The translations under genes were made by a program, and so were the position numbers. Below the pieces are notes generated by a model. That model was not told where the DNA came from. It saw nothing but the letters and a program-made list of their open reading frames with translations, and searched no databases. DNA of 64,000 bases from Dacryopinax spathularia (lineage: Eukaryota; Basidiomycota; Dacrymycetes; Dacrymycetales; Dacrymycetaceae): NCBI GenBank assembly GCA_037974965.1, contig JBBPFI010000007.1:1054001-1118000 (forward strand). The letters are read 5' to 3'. Positions 22,107-32,567 of the stretch are shown here, one piece after another. Each line of letters begins with the position of its first letter. The stretch's first letter is position 1.

Positions 22107-24478
22107 TCACCGTCTCTGAAAATACGCCGCAATCCCCTCCCTCCCCTTCTCCTTCTCCTTCTCCTTCCGTCTCTTCTTCTTCCCCCCGGCCCCTCTCTTT
22201 GGCTCAGCACTGCCCTCCCTCGCTATACCCGGCCGAATAGCGTTGTCCGTAGGCGCGAGAGGGTCAAGAGGGTCAGGCTGAGGCACCTCCTCCGCTTGGA
22301 GATCTTGCGCGAAATGAAAGTCCTCATGCTCCACTTTGAGCGCTTCGAGCTGGGATGCTTGGTCCTCTTCCTCTTCCTCTTCCGTTCCTGTTTCTGCTGC
22401 TTCTGTGAAGCCGGAGGCGGAGGAGCGAGCGGGAGTGAGGAGCCAGCCACAGCGCGGGCATTTGTATGACACTTTTGGGCGTTTCTTGGGTGACGACGAT
22501 GTCGGCGAGCCGGAGGACTTGGCTCCATCTTGTGCTTCATGCGGGAGGGGAATGGCAGACCCACTCCGACTCCCAGTTCTTCGTCGTTTCGCCGCCCTCT
22601 CCCCCTCCTCCCCCACCCCTTCAGCTTCTCCAACCCCGATCCCGATCCCATTCATCCGTGCCCCGCCCCCAGCAGCCCCAGCAGCACTAGCACCACCAAA
22701 GAACCCCTCAATACTCCTCTGCCCTTCCTCCCCCCTCCCCAGCCCCGAAAAGCCCAGAGCGAGGTTAATGATCTCCCTTCCCATCCTCTCCCCCGGCCCT
22801 ACCAATTCCCTCAGGAGCTTCTCCCCCAGCCGGGCAATATACTCGTCCGACAGACTGGTAGTGTACGGAAACGGGCACTGCCTCGACCTGGAGGGCTCGA
22901 ACCCCTGTTTGATGTGCAGCACTAGCGTTTTGGGCCATACGGCCGGCTCGAGATCGCGTGCTTCTTCTAGCCTCAGGGAGAGTTCGGCCGAGAGGACGCG
23001 TAGCCAGTATTGCCCTTCCGTGAAAGTCTTGATAGACGGACGGACGTTCTTGGAAGCCATCATACTCCTCACCCCTGTCTTCTCCTTCACCTCTGCCCAT
23101 TCCCGGCCTCTGAGCAGCTCCCAGACCCAGAAACTCTCTTCCCCAAACTGAGCCCTCATGTCCTCTTTAGAGACGCTCAGGAGGTCGCCGACCGTTTTGG
23201 CGTCGTAGGCTGTGGCGAGCGCGGACCCGAGTTTCCCGCCGAGGAACCGGATGGACTGGAATGGGAGGGGGTGGAGGAAGGAGGGGATTGCAGAGTCGCG
23301 TAGGATCGTTTGGCCGAAGGGCTTGCGCGAGGAGGCGCAGAGTTTGGCGAGGGTTTTATTGCGGGCGATGCCCTGCGAGAGAGAGACGAGAGGATTAGCG
23401 TCTTTTCTTCCATATTTACTCATTCGGAGAGGGGAAGATGTGAGGAGTGCAGAAGATGACGGTGCGGGAGGTCGAAAAGGAAAGTGTTATAGCTGGTGAG
23501 TGATAGTGGCAGGAGCAGCGGACGTACAGCAGAAGTCGTATACCCCAGCTGCCTATGCACCTCCTCCCTAACCCGATTGACCATCTCAGCCCCCAACGCA
23601 AGCGCCACATCGCCCCACGTATCCACCTCCCCCTCCGCTCCCTCCCCCTCCCCCTCCCCGTGCTTTCCAACAGGCAAAACATACCCCTTGCCCGTCCAGT
23701 CCACCGGCTCCGGAGGCGGCAACTCGCTGTCCATCCCCTCCGGCGCGTCAGCCGGCACGTTCCCCAAACTCGGCCACCTTCTCAGTATCTCCTCCCTCAC
23801 AGGCGCGGAGAGGTCAAAGAACGCCTCGTCGATACTCGCCCTCTCTACCTCCGCCCCCGGGAGAGTGGATTGGAACACGCGCAGAACCTTTATGCTCTCG
23901 CGCCTGTAGTGGTCCAGGGAGACTTTGTGTGTTGATGGGTGGGCGTCGGTGTGGTATGCGGGCGTGCGGTCGCCGTTCTTGTAGGTCATTACGTGGACGC
24001 AGATCAGGTCGGGACATTTCTTTTTCGCTTCTGTGACCTGGCGCGAGGTCAGCACACGTCCTACAGGGAAGTCGTCCCCCCAGCACTATCCAACACAGGG
24101 AACGGGGGCGGAGGTGAAGTGAGGAGAGAGGTCTATGGCGGGGAGAGGCAGGGAGAGAGAAGAAGGTGAGGAAGAGGTGCGCACCGACATCATCCGAGTA
24201 ATCCCGAACCTCCTCGCAGGATAATTGATCGCAATCAGCCCCTGCCACTGCTGCACAGCAATAGGCTTCTCAGGATCCAGCCCCAGCCTGACCTGCTCGC
24301 ACGCTGCGTAGAATGCGTCGCTGTCGATGAGCGCTACGACGCGGAGTGGGTTGTGGACGTTGAAGGAGGAGGGTGAGAGGAGGTGGCGGTATGTTACGCG
24401 GGGTGGGGCGGGGGGTTCGTCTGGTGGAGGAGGGCGGGATGGGCCTCCTTGGTTGGAGGAGGAGGAGGAGGCGAACAT
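22107..24478 (-). CDS. RAD30: DNA polymerase eta (translesion synthesis)
   Basis: Y-family polymerase that copies past UV photoproducts. Three exons on the minus strand. Exon 1 (from 24478) has the first metal-binding motif VVALIDSDAFYA and the eta-type VQQWQGLIAINYPARRFGI. Exon 2 has ERASIDEAFFDL with the catalytic SIDE residues. The long last exon has the thumb and little-finger regions (RFLGGKLGSALA, FWVWELLRG, RPSIKTFTEGQYW). A UBZ-type zinc finger is suggested by CPRCG and EHEDFHFAQDL, with an unusually long acidic spacer (about 45 residues) between its halves. The C-terminus EGIAAYFQRR resembles a PIP box for PCNA. The ATG at 24478 was preferred over longer non-ATG extensions. It lies divergent from LYS4 and next to element A, which carries a fragment of it. 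Confidence 0.92.
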
Positions 24479-24761
24479 GTCGCCCGTGTGGGAGCCTCTC
24501 GCCCGCTCGATGAGAGCGACGAGGACGAGGTGAGTCGACGAGCAACACGACTGCCAGGAGGACGCGCCCAATCACCGCCCGCCCGTTACAGTCAGGGTCG
24601 CGTCCCGTCCCAGCTTACATAACCCGCTTCTGCACAGCCACCATAATCTCAGTCACTCTCCGCCAAAGTTGCGGATTCCATTGAATTTTGAGCACCTCCC
24701 CCTCCACCCATTCACCGCTCCCTCCAAAGCCCTGCAATAGCAGGCCCCATCTCAGCGCAGG
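24479..24761. promoter_or_regulatory. Divergent promoter of RAD30 and LYS4
   Basis: About 280 bases separate the two starts. No TATA box is evident. Confidence 0.5.
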
Positions 24762-27182
24762 ATGCACAGAGGGATGCATCTCCCCCTTCCCCTCCCCTCA
24801 GCTTCCCGATCAGGAGCAGCAACGACAATGGCCCGCCGAGCACTCGCTACTCACGCCACAATGCCAACCTCGACAGCCGCATCGAGGACACCCCAAACAT
24901 TCACGGAGAAGGTCGTCCAGCGGTATGCGGTCGATTGGCCCTCTGGACGAGCGGTCAAAGCGGGTGATTATGTGATGATCCAGCCTGAACATGTTATGAC
25001 GCATGATAATACCGGGCCTGTAATCTCAAAGTGCGTCCCCTTCTTTCCTCGTCTCTCGTCCTCGCCTTCCACCGACCCTATTAGTCGGCTTGGGCGGGAT
25101 GAGGTATGATGATTATGAGACTCGAAGCTGACAGCGAACGACAGATTCAAGTCCATCGGCGCCACCAAAATCCGTAACCCGCGCCAACCCGTCTTCACAA
25201 TAGACCACGACGTGCAAAACCGCTCCCCCGCCAACCTCAAAAAATACGCCTCGATCGAGCAGTTCGCCCGTCTCCACGCCATCGACTTCTACCCCGCCGG
25301 CCGAGGGATCGGGCACCAGATCCTCGTCGAGGAAGGATATGCGTTCCCGCAGTGTCTGACGGTGGCGAGCGACAGTCATTCGAATATGTACGGAGGGGTG
25401 AGCTGCGTGGGGACGCCGATTGTGCGGACGGACGCGGCTGCGCTGTGGGCAACGGGGAGGACATGGTGGCAGGTCCCTAGGCAGGTCAAGCTCACTTTCA
25501 CCGGGAAGCTCGCACCGGGCGTGACGGGAAAAGACGTGATCGTCGCCCTTTGCGGCTTGTTCAACAATGACGAAGTGCTCAATGCCGCCGTCGAGTTCAC
25601 CGGCCCTGGAGTGAAAGAACTGGGTGTGGACGACAGGTTGACGATAGCGAATATGACGACTGAGTGGGGCGCTTTAGTGGGCGTGTTCCCGCCTGACGAA
25701 AGGACGTTGGAGTACTACGATGCCCTCATCTCCTCTCTCGAGCGGCCGGCGTTCACGGCTGCTAGCACGCCCTCGCCGCCCGAACACCCTCGGCTGAACC
25801 GTCGCCGACTGGACGCTCTCCGTGCCTCCTTGATACGGTCAGACGAGGGAGCAGAGTACGCAGCGCATTTGTCGTTGGACCTGTCGAGTTTGGTGCCGTA
25901 CGTCAGCGGGCCTAACAGCGTCAAGCTCGCCACCCCTCTCCCGGCACTGCAAGAGCAAGAAATCAAGATCGACAAAGCCTACCTCGTCAGCTGCACCAAC
26001 GCGCGCGCCTCGGACTTAGCAGCTGCCGCCTCTGTCGTGCGGGGGAAGAAGATTGCCCCAGGGGTGGAGTTCTACGTCGCTGCCGCTTCCTCCGTCGTCC
26101 AGGAACAGGCGGAGAGAGCAGGGGACTGGCAAGCGCTCATCGATGCGGGCGCTAAGACCCTTCCTGCGGGATGTGGACCATGTATTGGGTTAGGGACGGG
26201 TTTGTTAGAGGAAGGACAGGTGGGGATCTCAGCGACGAATAGGAACTATAAGGGGCGGATGGGGAGTCCGAGGGCTTTGGCGTATTTGGCGAGCCCGGCG
26301 GTTGTGGCTGCTTCGGCTGTTAGGGGGGTGATTAGCGCGCCTGAGGGGCTGGACCTGGAGAGTTTGGCAAAGAGGGGGGAACCGAAGATCGCCATCGAGC
26401 TCGAACAACCACCCAGCTCTTCTCCTCCTCCTTCTTCCTCCTCTGCTTCGGCTTCTGCGGCGGCTGGGAAAGAAGAGAGCACCACAACGACGCAGGAAGA
26501 CCTCTACCCCAATTTCCCCGCCACATTCCGCGGCCCGCTCCTCTTCACCCCTCAAGACAACCTCAACACGGACGGCATCTACCCCGGCAAATACACTTAT
26601 CAAGACGACATCACCCTTTCCCGCCAGGCAGAAGTCGTTATGGAGAACTACGACCCCCTCTTCTCCTCGCTCGTCGCACGTCTTCGTTCTCCCTCTTTCG
26701 TTCCCGGGCAACCCGAATCCGCAGAGCGCGATGAGACGGGTATGAAGGGAGTGCTCCTCGTAGCGGGGTATAATTTCGGCACGGGCAGCTCGAGGGAGCA
26801 AGCTGCCACAGCGCTGAAAGCAGCGGGCGTACCGGTCGTCCTGGCGGGCAGCTTTGGAGATATCTTCAAGCGCAACGCGATCAACAACGGCTTAGTATGT
26901 CTAGAATGTCCCGAGCTCGTCTCCGACCTCACTAGGGAGTACACCAAGTCCGGTAAGCGAGGTGAGGGGGGGAAAGGGGGTGAGTTGACCGTGGTGCCGG
27001 GTTGGCATTTGGAGCTTGATATGAGTAGCGGAGAGGTCAGGGTGGGTAGTTTGGGTGAGGGAGAGGGAGAGGGGAAGGGGAGGAGGTATAGGTTTAGGCC
27101 CGTGGGGAGGAGCGTGCAGGAGTTGTGGGTTGATGGAGGGTTGGAGGGGTATGTGAAGAGGCAGATTCAGGCGGATCGGTGA
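24762..27182 (+). CDS. LYS4: Homoaconitase, mitochondrial (lysine biosynthesis)
   Basis: Homoaconitase interconverts homocitrate/homoaconitate and homoisocitrate in the fungal alpha-aminoadipate pathway to lysine. Two exons (24762-25030, 25145-27182) give about 768 residues. A second ATG at 24828 (MARRALATHATMPTS) is an equally plausible start and begins a good mitochondrial targeting peptide. Aconitase hallmarks are TVASDSHSNMYGGVSCVGTP, the Fe-S cysteines in VSCTNARASD and AGCGPCIGLG, the signature NRNYKGRMGS, and the swivel-domain GYNFGTGSSREQA and GDIFKRNAINNGL. A serine-rich linker (about 26415-26475) joins the catalytic and swivel parts. The match to homoaconitase rather than mitochondrial aconitase rests on the overall LYS4-like order and is strong. 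Confidence 0.93.
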
Positions 27183-27611
27183 GCGGCGGCGTCGATGAGA
27201 TGAGATGAGAGGCTGTTGTCACGGTTCTGGCCGGCTCTGGCCACCACCGATCCTGGCAACGATAAGGAACGCGTTGGTGATATGGAAGGGGACAGTGCGG
27301 GCGTCTGTTCGCCGGCGCGTTCCGCTTTGAAGAGACAGGGCCATGTAGAAATGGCCGTGCCTTGTACGGTGTATATGTAGTTCCTGCAATTAATTGGATT
27401 TAGGAATATACCAGCTGGATTTCACTTCTTCGACCACACATTTCGCTAGGTTGCTCGAGGGCGCACGGTGAACACGACCATCGCAAGTACTGATAATCAC
27501 TGTCGATTACACTACCTACTGGCAAACAATGTTTTTGGATCCTAAGCAACATGCATGCATCATCATCACGCGCTCACCACCTGATTGTCCGCGTCTTCTC
27601 ACTCAAGCAAA
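27183..27611. other. Intergenic space between convergent LYS4 and the fasciclin gene
   Basis: No gene or repeat seen; it should hold both 3' UTRs. Confidence 0.6.
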
Positions 27612-28848
27612 TCAGAGAACGAGCATAGCACCAGCCAAAGCGCCGAGAGCGGCGGCCCCGATAGAGAAGGCGCCGGCAGCGCTCAGCCCAACAGCGGCGG
27701 ACTTCGAGCCAGAGCCGGAGCTGCTAGGGGAGGCACCGGCCGCGGCGCCCGTAGCGCCCACAGCGCCGGTCTCCATGGCCGTCTGGGTCGCAGCCGCCGC
27801 GGTGACGGAGCTGTATGCACTCTGGGCGGCCGAAGGGTTGGACTGCGTGTTGAGGAGGACGCTGTCGATCAGGTGGACGACACCGTTCTCGATGAGGATG
27901 TCGCTCTGGATGACCTTGGCGGTGCTGTTGGCGGAGTGGACGAACAGGCCGGACGAGTTGGACGAAGTGGTGATCGCCTCGCCCGACGCGGAGGTCAGGT
28001 TGGACGAGGAAAGCAGGTTGGTGCTGTAGAGGGTCGTGCCGTTGATGATGTGGTTACCGAGGACGGCCTGAATGAGCGTCTGGTTGGTGGCGGCTTCACC
28101 GAGCTGGCCAAGGGCGCCTTGGAGAGCCGCGTCGGAGGGAGCGAAGATCGTCAGCCCATGCGAGGACAGGACGGGGTCGGCGAGGTTGGCACCCTGAGCG
28201 GCATCCAGCAGAGTTGAGATGTTGGCGGTAGTGATGTCGGTCAACGCGGGCGGAACCGTCAGGACGCTGTCAATCACGTGGATGATCAGGTTCTGGTAGG
28301 ACGACGACTGAAGGACGGTGACGTTTTGCTACATACGCGTGTCAGCCAGGCTCGTGAGCGTAAATGAGATGTATGCTCACCGGTTGGTTCAGGAGCTGCA
28401 CTTGACCGCCAACGTTCTCAGCCACGAGCACCTGGCTCTTATTCGCCTCAAGCTGCACAAGCGCGGTGTCGTTCAAGAACGTGCGCATGATCGTGTGGTT
28501 CGGGCTGTTCGCGAAGCTCGTCGCATTGAACGAGCCAGACACGAGGTGGTAGAGGAGGATGTCGCCGACCTCGAGCGCGTTCGAGGTGATGTTCTCTGGG
28601 AGCGTGCCGAAGGCTTCATCGTTGGGAGCGAAGAAGGTGCGGTTGCCCTGTGGGAGCGAGCTCAGAAGGGCACTGCCGGTCGTGGTGTTCCCGACGGTGA
28701 TGGCGAGCTGAGAGAGGGCGGTGAGGTTGAGGCTCTGGAGGGCAGCCAGGAGACCTGTGACATATGCCTCTGGGCTGGTAGAGTTGGTCGAGTTCTGCCC
28801 GAGAACGAGGGGGAGAAGGGCGAGGAGGGACAGGCGAGGGACGCGCAT
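27612..28848 (-). CDS. GPI-anchored protein with two fasciclin (FAS1) domains
   Basis: FAS1 domains mediate adhesion on the cell surface or wall. Two exons (28848-28381 and 28328-27612, intron 52 nt) encode 394 residues. Order: signal peptide (MRVPRLSLLALLPLVLG); FAS1 domain 1 (about 25-190), with TFFAPNDEAFGTLP and a closing IIHVIDSVLTVP; FAS1 domain 2 (about 195-330), with TIFAPSDAALQGALG and VVHLIDSVLLN. A Ser/Gly/Ala-rich spacer and a hydrophobic C-terminal tail after SSSGSGSKSAA follow, fitting a GPI-attachment signal. Asn-X-Ser/Thr sites are frequent. Its TATA box is at 28952-28957. The specific role (adhesion, fruiting or wall structure) cannot be told. Confidence 0.92.
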
Positions 28849-28951
28849 CGTTGCTTGTCGTTAAGGAGGGGAGGTGGAGTGGTTGATGTCCAGGGGAAGG
28901 AGGGAGCAGAGAGGGATGCGACCAGCCCATGTTGAGGTGAAGTGTGGGAGT

Positions 28952-28957
28952 TATATA
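28952..28957 (-). promoter_or_regulatory. TATA box of the fasciclin gene
   Basis: TATATA lies about 104 bases upstream of the ATG, at a good distance for the core promoter. Confidence 0.5.
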
Positions 28958-30200
28958 TGCGCCAAGTGGGGGAGGGGCATCCGATCGCGACGTTCGATGG
29001 CGTGCAAATGGTCACGTTGTCCCCTCCGCTTCCCCCTTCTGCGGTCTTTCTGCCCAGAGAGCCGAGATCGCGTTCATTCTTGGAAACCTTGGACGGATGG
29101 GGGACGGGTGCCACACTCTGACTTCCCGGCCGAGAGTTGCCTGTCTTGGAAGCGTGAGCTCAGTGCGGGGGAAAAGGAAGGGGCTCAGGGAGCACAAGGG
29201 GACAGCTGTCACCCTGCTTACGCCACCGAACGTCATACCTCGGTTCACAACCAATTCATTGCACCGTGATTGAGTGCGCAGCACCCAGTTCTCGAACAAT
29301 GAACTCTAGACACACGACCCCATTCTCGCTAACAACCGAACCGTAAGAGGCGTGCCACAAAACCCCATCCAGGCTCCGCTCAACTTAGTCGAAAGCCTGT
29401 CATTAATGTGGCGGTTCCAGTCCCGGTACCTGGAGGTGGCATTCTGCACCAGTCCTCAACCGCGCACGCAAATTCCCAAAAGGCCGCATGAGCACCAAGA
29501 CAGTGGTTCAGCCTGTGGCAGCGCGCGAGCAGAAGGAGTCGCGTCCCGGGGTCCTGGCACCCAACACTCGCTCAGGCGCGATCATCAGACCCGGGACGCG
29601 CGATCATCGGAAACGGGCAAATCGGAAAGAAAACCCAAAACTCCCTCTCTGTCCTCTCCGCTCGAACCTTGTCTCGCTTCCCCGCTGGGATGCATGCCTC
29701 ATCGGAAGACGCGTTTTTCCGGAACCTTCTCTCTCAGGACCGGAACTTGTCCTGGTCGCTGCCGTGTGCCACCAACCTTGCGTCCAACCTTGCTTGCTAC
29801 CTCCACCAGTCTCGATGGCTGCCCAGCAAGGAATGCATAGATGTTGAATTCCCTCCCCCTGCGATCGCGTCCCTCCGAGCTGATCCCTATGCACCCCGCG
29901 ACCCACTGAATGAGTAAAAGTTGGTTTAGCCCTCTCGCACCCGATCGCTGGCATATGGATCGAGCCCAGTCTCTCAGATACCCTGATTCGCGCCATTTCT
30001 CGAGACTTGACAATCGCGGGAAAATGTATTGATATCATCGCGGTTGCTGTGCTATGGGCTGCCCCTGGTGAGAGGGATCTTGTCTCGCCTGGGACGGCAT
30101 CATCATGTTTCAGCTCGATCGAGTGCTGGGATGTTGTGAAGATCGGTCGGATCGAGCTGCTCTGTTTTGATGTCTCTGGCGTTGGACACTGCACGTGCGC

Positions 30201-30764
30201 ATGGCTAGGTCGTCCCTTCTCGTTCTCTGTGCGTGTACGGGGAGGGCAGCTGGCCTCATCCCAACGAGCTGGACGGTCCACGCTTCTCGGGACAGCAGCG
30301 AAGAATTGCCTGGACAACAACAGCGTCCGAGTCGTTGCTACCAATTTCCGGTGTGTGAGCCTTCTATGGCCCTGCGCATCCTTGGCTGACGAACAAGCAG
30401 AGCGTTCTCAATCCGCCCGAGCACCTGGTACCCGCGATCCAACCTGCCGGGAGCGATCTTCCAAGGACACTGGGTTTCAACGCTATCCACCACTGCCTCT
30501 TTGACGACGCGGAGAAAGCAAGAGGAATGAAGCGTGTGTATCCATTTGGTGAACTTCGATATCTTATCAAACGCATCCGAGGCGCACAGCTGCGGGCTGC
30601 ACCTCAAGCCCGGGACTGATGTCAACGCCGTAAGTACGGCCCTGATGCTATGGACGTGCTGGACGACCAATGCAACTGATCATAGATCAGCCCCGCTCGT
30701 TTCGTCGTATAGCACCTGTGACCTACCCGACACAGCATCGAGCCCACGCCTCATGAATGACTAG
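30201..30764 (+). CDS. Possible small spliced gene of unknown function, 133 residues
   Basis: I do not recognise the product. Four exons (30201-30350, 30401-30533, 30590-30629, 30686-30764) join in frame from an ATG to a stop through introns of 50, 56 and 56 nt with GT/AG ends; the first and third introns have a CTGAC/CTGAT branch-like site. The predicted protein begins MARSSLLVLCACTGRAAGLI, a short hydrophobic stretch, and contains LGFNAIHHCLFDDAEKARG. If exon 2 is not spliced at 30534, the frame instead runs on (VYPFGELRYLIKRIRG) to a stop at 30617. The good splicing fit supports it; the lack of a known family and of codon bias keeps it doubtful. Confidence 0.28.
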
Positions 30765-30776
30765 CGACCGAACGAC

Positions 30777-30790
30777 GCGCATATATGCGC
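30777..30790. repeat. 14-bp perfect palindrome GCGCATATATGCGC
   Basis: The same palindrome recurs at 31052-31065, 275 bases away. Confidence 0.7.
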
Positions 30791-30878
30791 GGCTGTCCAC
30801 ACTCAGTCAAGGGACACTCGTCTTGCCGTGCCCGTACCAGGTCAGTTAACCTGCCTTCGCTCCACCTGCGTCATATCT

Positions 30879-30896
30879 TCTGATCTCGAGATCAGA
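30879..30896. repeat. 18-bp perfect palindrome
   Basis: TCTGATCTCGAGATCAGA reads the same on both strands. It lies between the two GCGCATATATGCGC sites. Confidence 0.7.
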
Positions 30897-31051
30897 TCGA
30901 TCGTCTCTCAGACTCGCGTTCGAGTAGGACGAGACGGCATGTTAACGCCCCGCACCGAAGCCAGTGTAGCCTTGTGTACCACTGCTCCCGGGGCCCAAGG
31001 GCTGCAACCCTCATGCCAGCAATGGACTTCAACTCACAACCAGCGTGTGCG

Positions 31052-31065
31052 GCGCATATATGCGC
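31052..31065. repeat. Second GCGCATATATGCGC palindrome
   Basis: Identical to 30777-30790. It sits about 150 bases before the esterase remnant. Confidence 0.7.
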
Positions 31066-31202
31066 ATATATCGGTCGACAGGCGCGGCTCTCTTAGCTGA
31101 ACAGCCGGTGCGTGGATGTGTGGGGCTGAGCTTTAGTATGTACACGAGCCAGACGAGCCGGTATTATCTCTAACCGGGAGTAGGAACGTGCCCCAACGAT
31201 AG

Positions 31203-32445
31203 TATACGGTTTTGGAGTGGGTGCAGAAGTACGTTGCGCCAAGTAAGTCTGCCGTGGTTCGCTCCAAGCGCATATATTCATATTAGTCAACACAGTTCTG
31301 CGGCGGTCCTTCCCGTGCCACAATTGGCGGAGATAGCCCCAGTGCTGCATCTGTTGGCTTACATCTCACTGCATATGGCGGTCGGACGACGGCCTATTCA
31401 TGCGGGAGCGGCCGAATCGACCAGTCTGGGCAACATGTACACCGTCGCTCAATCACAATATCAGTACGCTGCAAGAATCGAGTGCGTCGGCTGTGGGTAC
31501 GACAAAGTCCAGGATACACTTGGTTGCATGCGCTCGCTCAATCTTCGTATCTGCAAGCGAACAACTACTACATTCCAGCTCCGAATCTTGGTCCCGGAGC
31601 TGTTGCGCCGTTGTACATGTACTCGTCCACCATCGATGCAGGATTTGTCTCGGATTCCTCGTACAACTTGGTTGAACAAGGCAAGCTCGTCAAGGTTCCT
31701 GTCATCTTCGGGTAAGCGACCAAGAATCTCACGTCCATTCGCGTCTCAACATTTCGCAGCGACCATACGAACGGCAGCACGCTTCTTACGCCGAAGAACA
31801 CCTCAACGTACCCCGAGATGGACCAGTTCACGTTGGACCAGTTCCCGGCGTTAACATCCGACCAGCTCCTCGTACTCAACGCCATGTATCCTCCCGCGGA
31901 GACCTACCCTGACTCTGGCGCACTCTGGAGGACGGTCAGCAATGCTTATGGCGAGATGCGATACCTTTGCCCGAGCACAGTGCTTGGTAGCGCATATGAC
32001 GAGTTCAGCTCCACCGGAGCATGGATCTATCGGTATGGAGCCTTGTCTTCTGGCGTATCTGAATGGACGCTTACTGGACGCACAGGTACAACGTCATGGA
32101 CCCAGAGCAGATGACCGAAGGTCTCGGCGTACCGCACACGGTAGAGATCAACGCCATCTGGGGTCCATACAACGTCGCCCCGGCGCCGCGCCCGCCACAT
32201 ACTACACCCAGGTCAATCCAACGCAGCCATAGTCCCCGTAATCCAGCAGATTGGACGAGCTTCATTTGCTCGTACAACCCTAATACGTATCGACTTGCCG
32301 GGACGGCGGAGTGGACAAAGTGGAATGCGACTGCGAAGAACCGTTTGTTGTTCCAGACGAATATGACGGCGATGAAGACGCAGGATCTGGGGCAGCAGCA
32401 GAGGTGCGAATGGTCGCAGTCGATTACGTTGTTGGCGCAACAGCA
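31203..32445 (+). pseudogene. 5'-truncated esterase copy 2
   Basis: Similarity to the intact esterase begins abruptly in the last 40 bases of its exon 2 (GGAGTGGGTGCAGAAGTACG) and runs to the end of exon 5, introns included. The signal peptide, oxyanion loop and all of exon 1 are missing. The nucleophile elbow reads GDSPS instead of GDSAG, which removes the conserved Gly after the serine. Small insertions and deletions shift the frame in exon 3 (near 31340 and 31540) and exon 5 (near 32185). The later parts, for example ETYPDSGALWRTVSNAYGEM, remain well conserved, so decay is fairly recent. Confidence 0.88.
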
Positions 32446-32454
32446 AAATCCTCG

Positions 32455-32567
32455 TGCTTCGGTTCTGCTGACAAAAACCGAATCTCTGCCGGTTGTTTTA
32501 AGCTCACTCAAGGCCGCGCTGAAGGTCGTCCAGCCGTCTCAACCCACGTCCGCCCAACTCGGCCAGC
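32455..32567 (+). promoter_or_regulatory. Duplicated esterase promoter in front of copy 3
   Basis: Matches the bases just before the intact esterase start: CTGAAGGTCGTCCA and CCCACGTCCGCCCAAC occur in both. The duplicated unit therefore included promoter sequence. Confidence 0.65.

Larger units (their letters stand above)
28958..31202. other. 2.2 kb accessory stretch without a confident gene
   Basis: It contains one possible small spliced gene (30201-30764), three perfect palindromes and otherwise only open frames that begin at non-ATG codons. It ends at the break where esterase similarity begins. Confidence 0.5.

Noticed and set aside
22336-23151. 271-residue plus-strand frame opposite RAD30
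   Set aside because: It is the antisense shadow of the Ser/Glu-rich RAD30 tail.
29604-30344. 246-residue open frame on the minus strand
   Set aside because: It starts at TTG rather than ATG, is Arg/Ser-rich without any motif, and overlaps the better-spliced plus-strand model.
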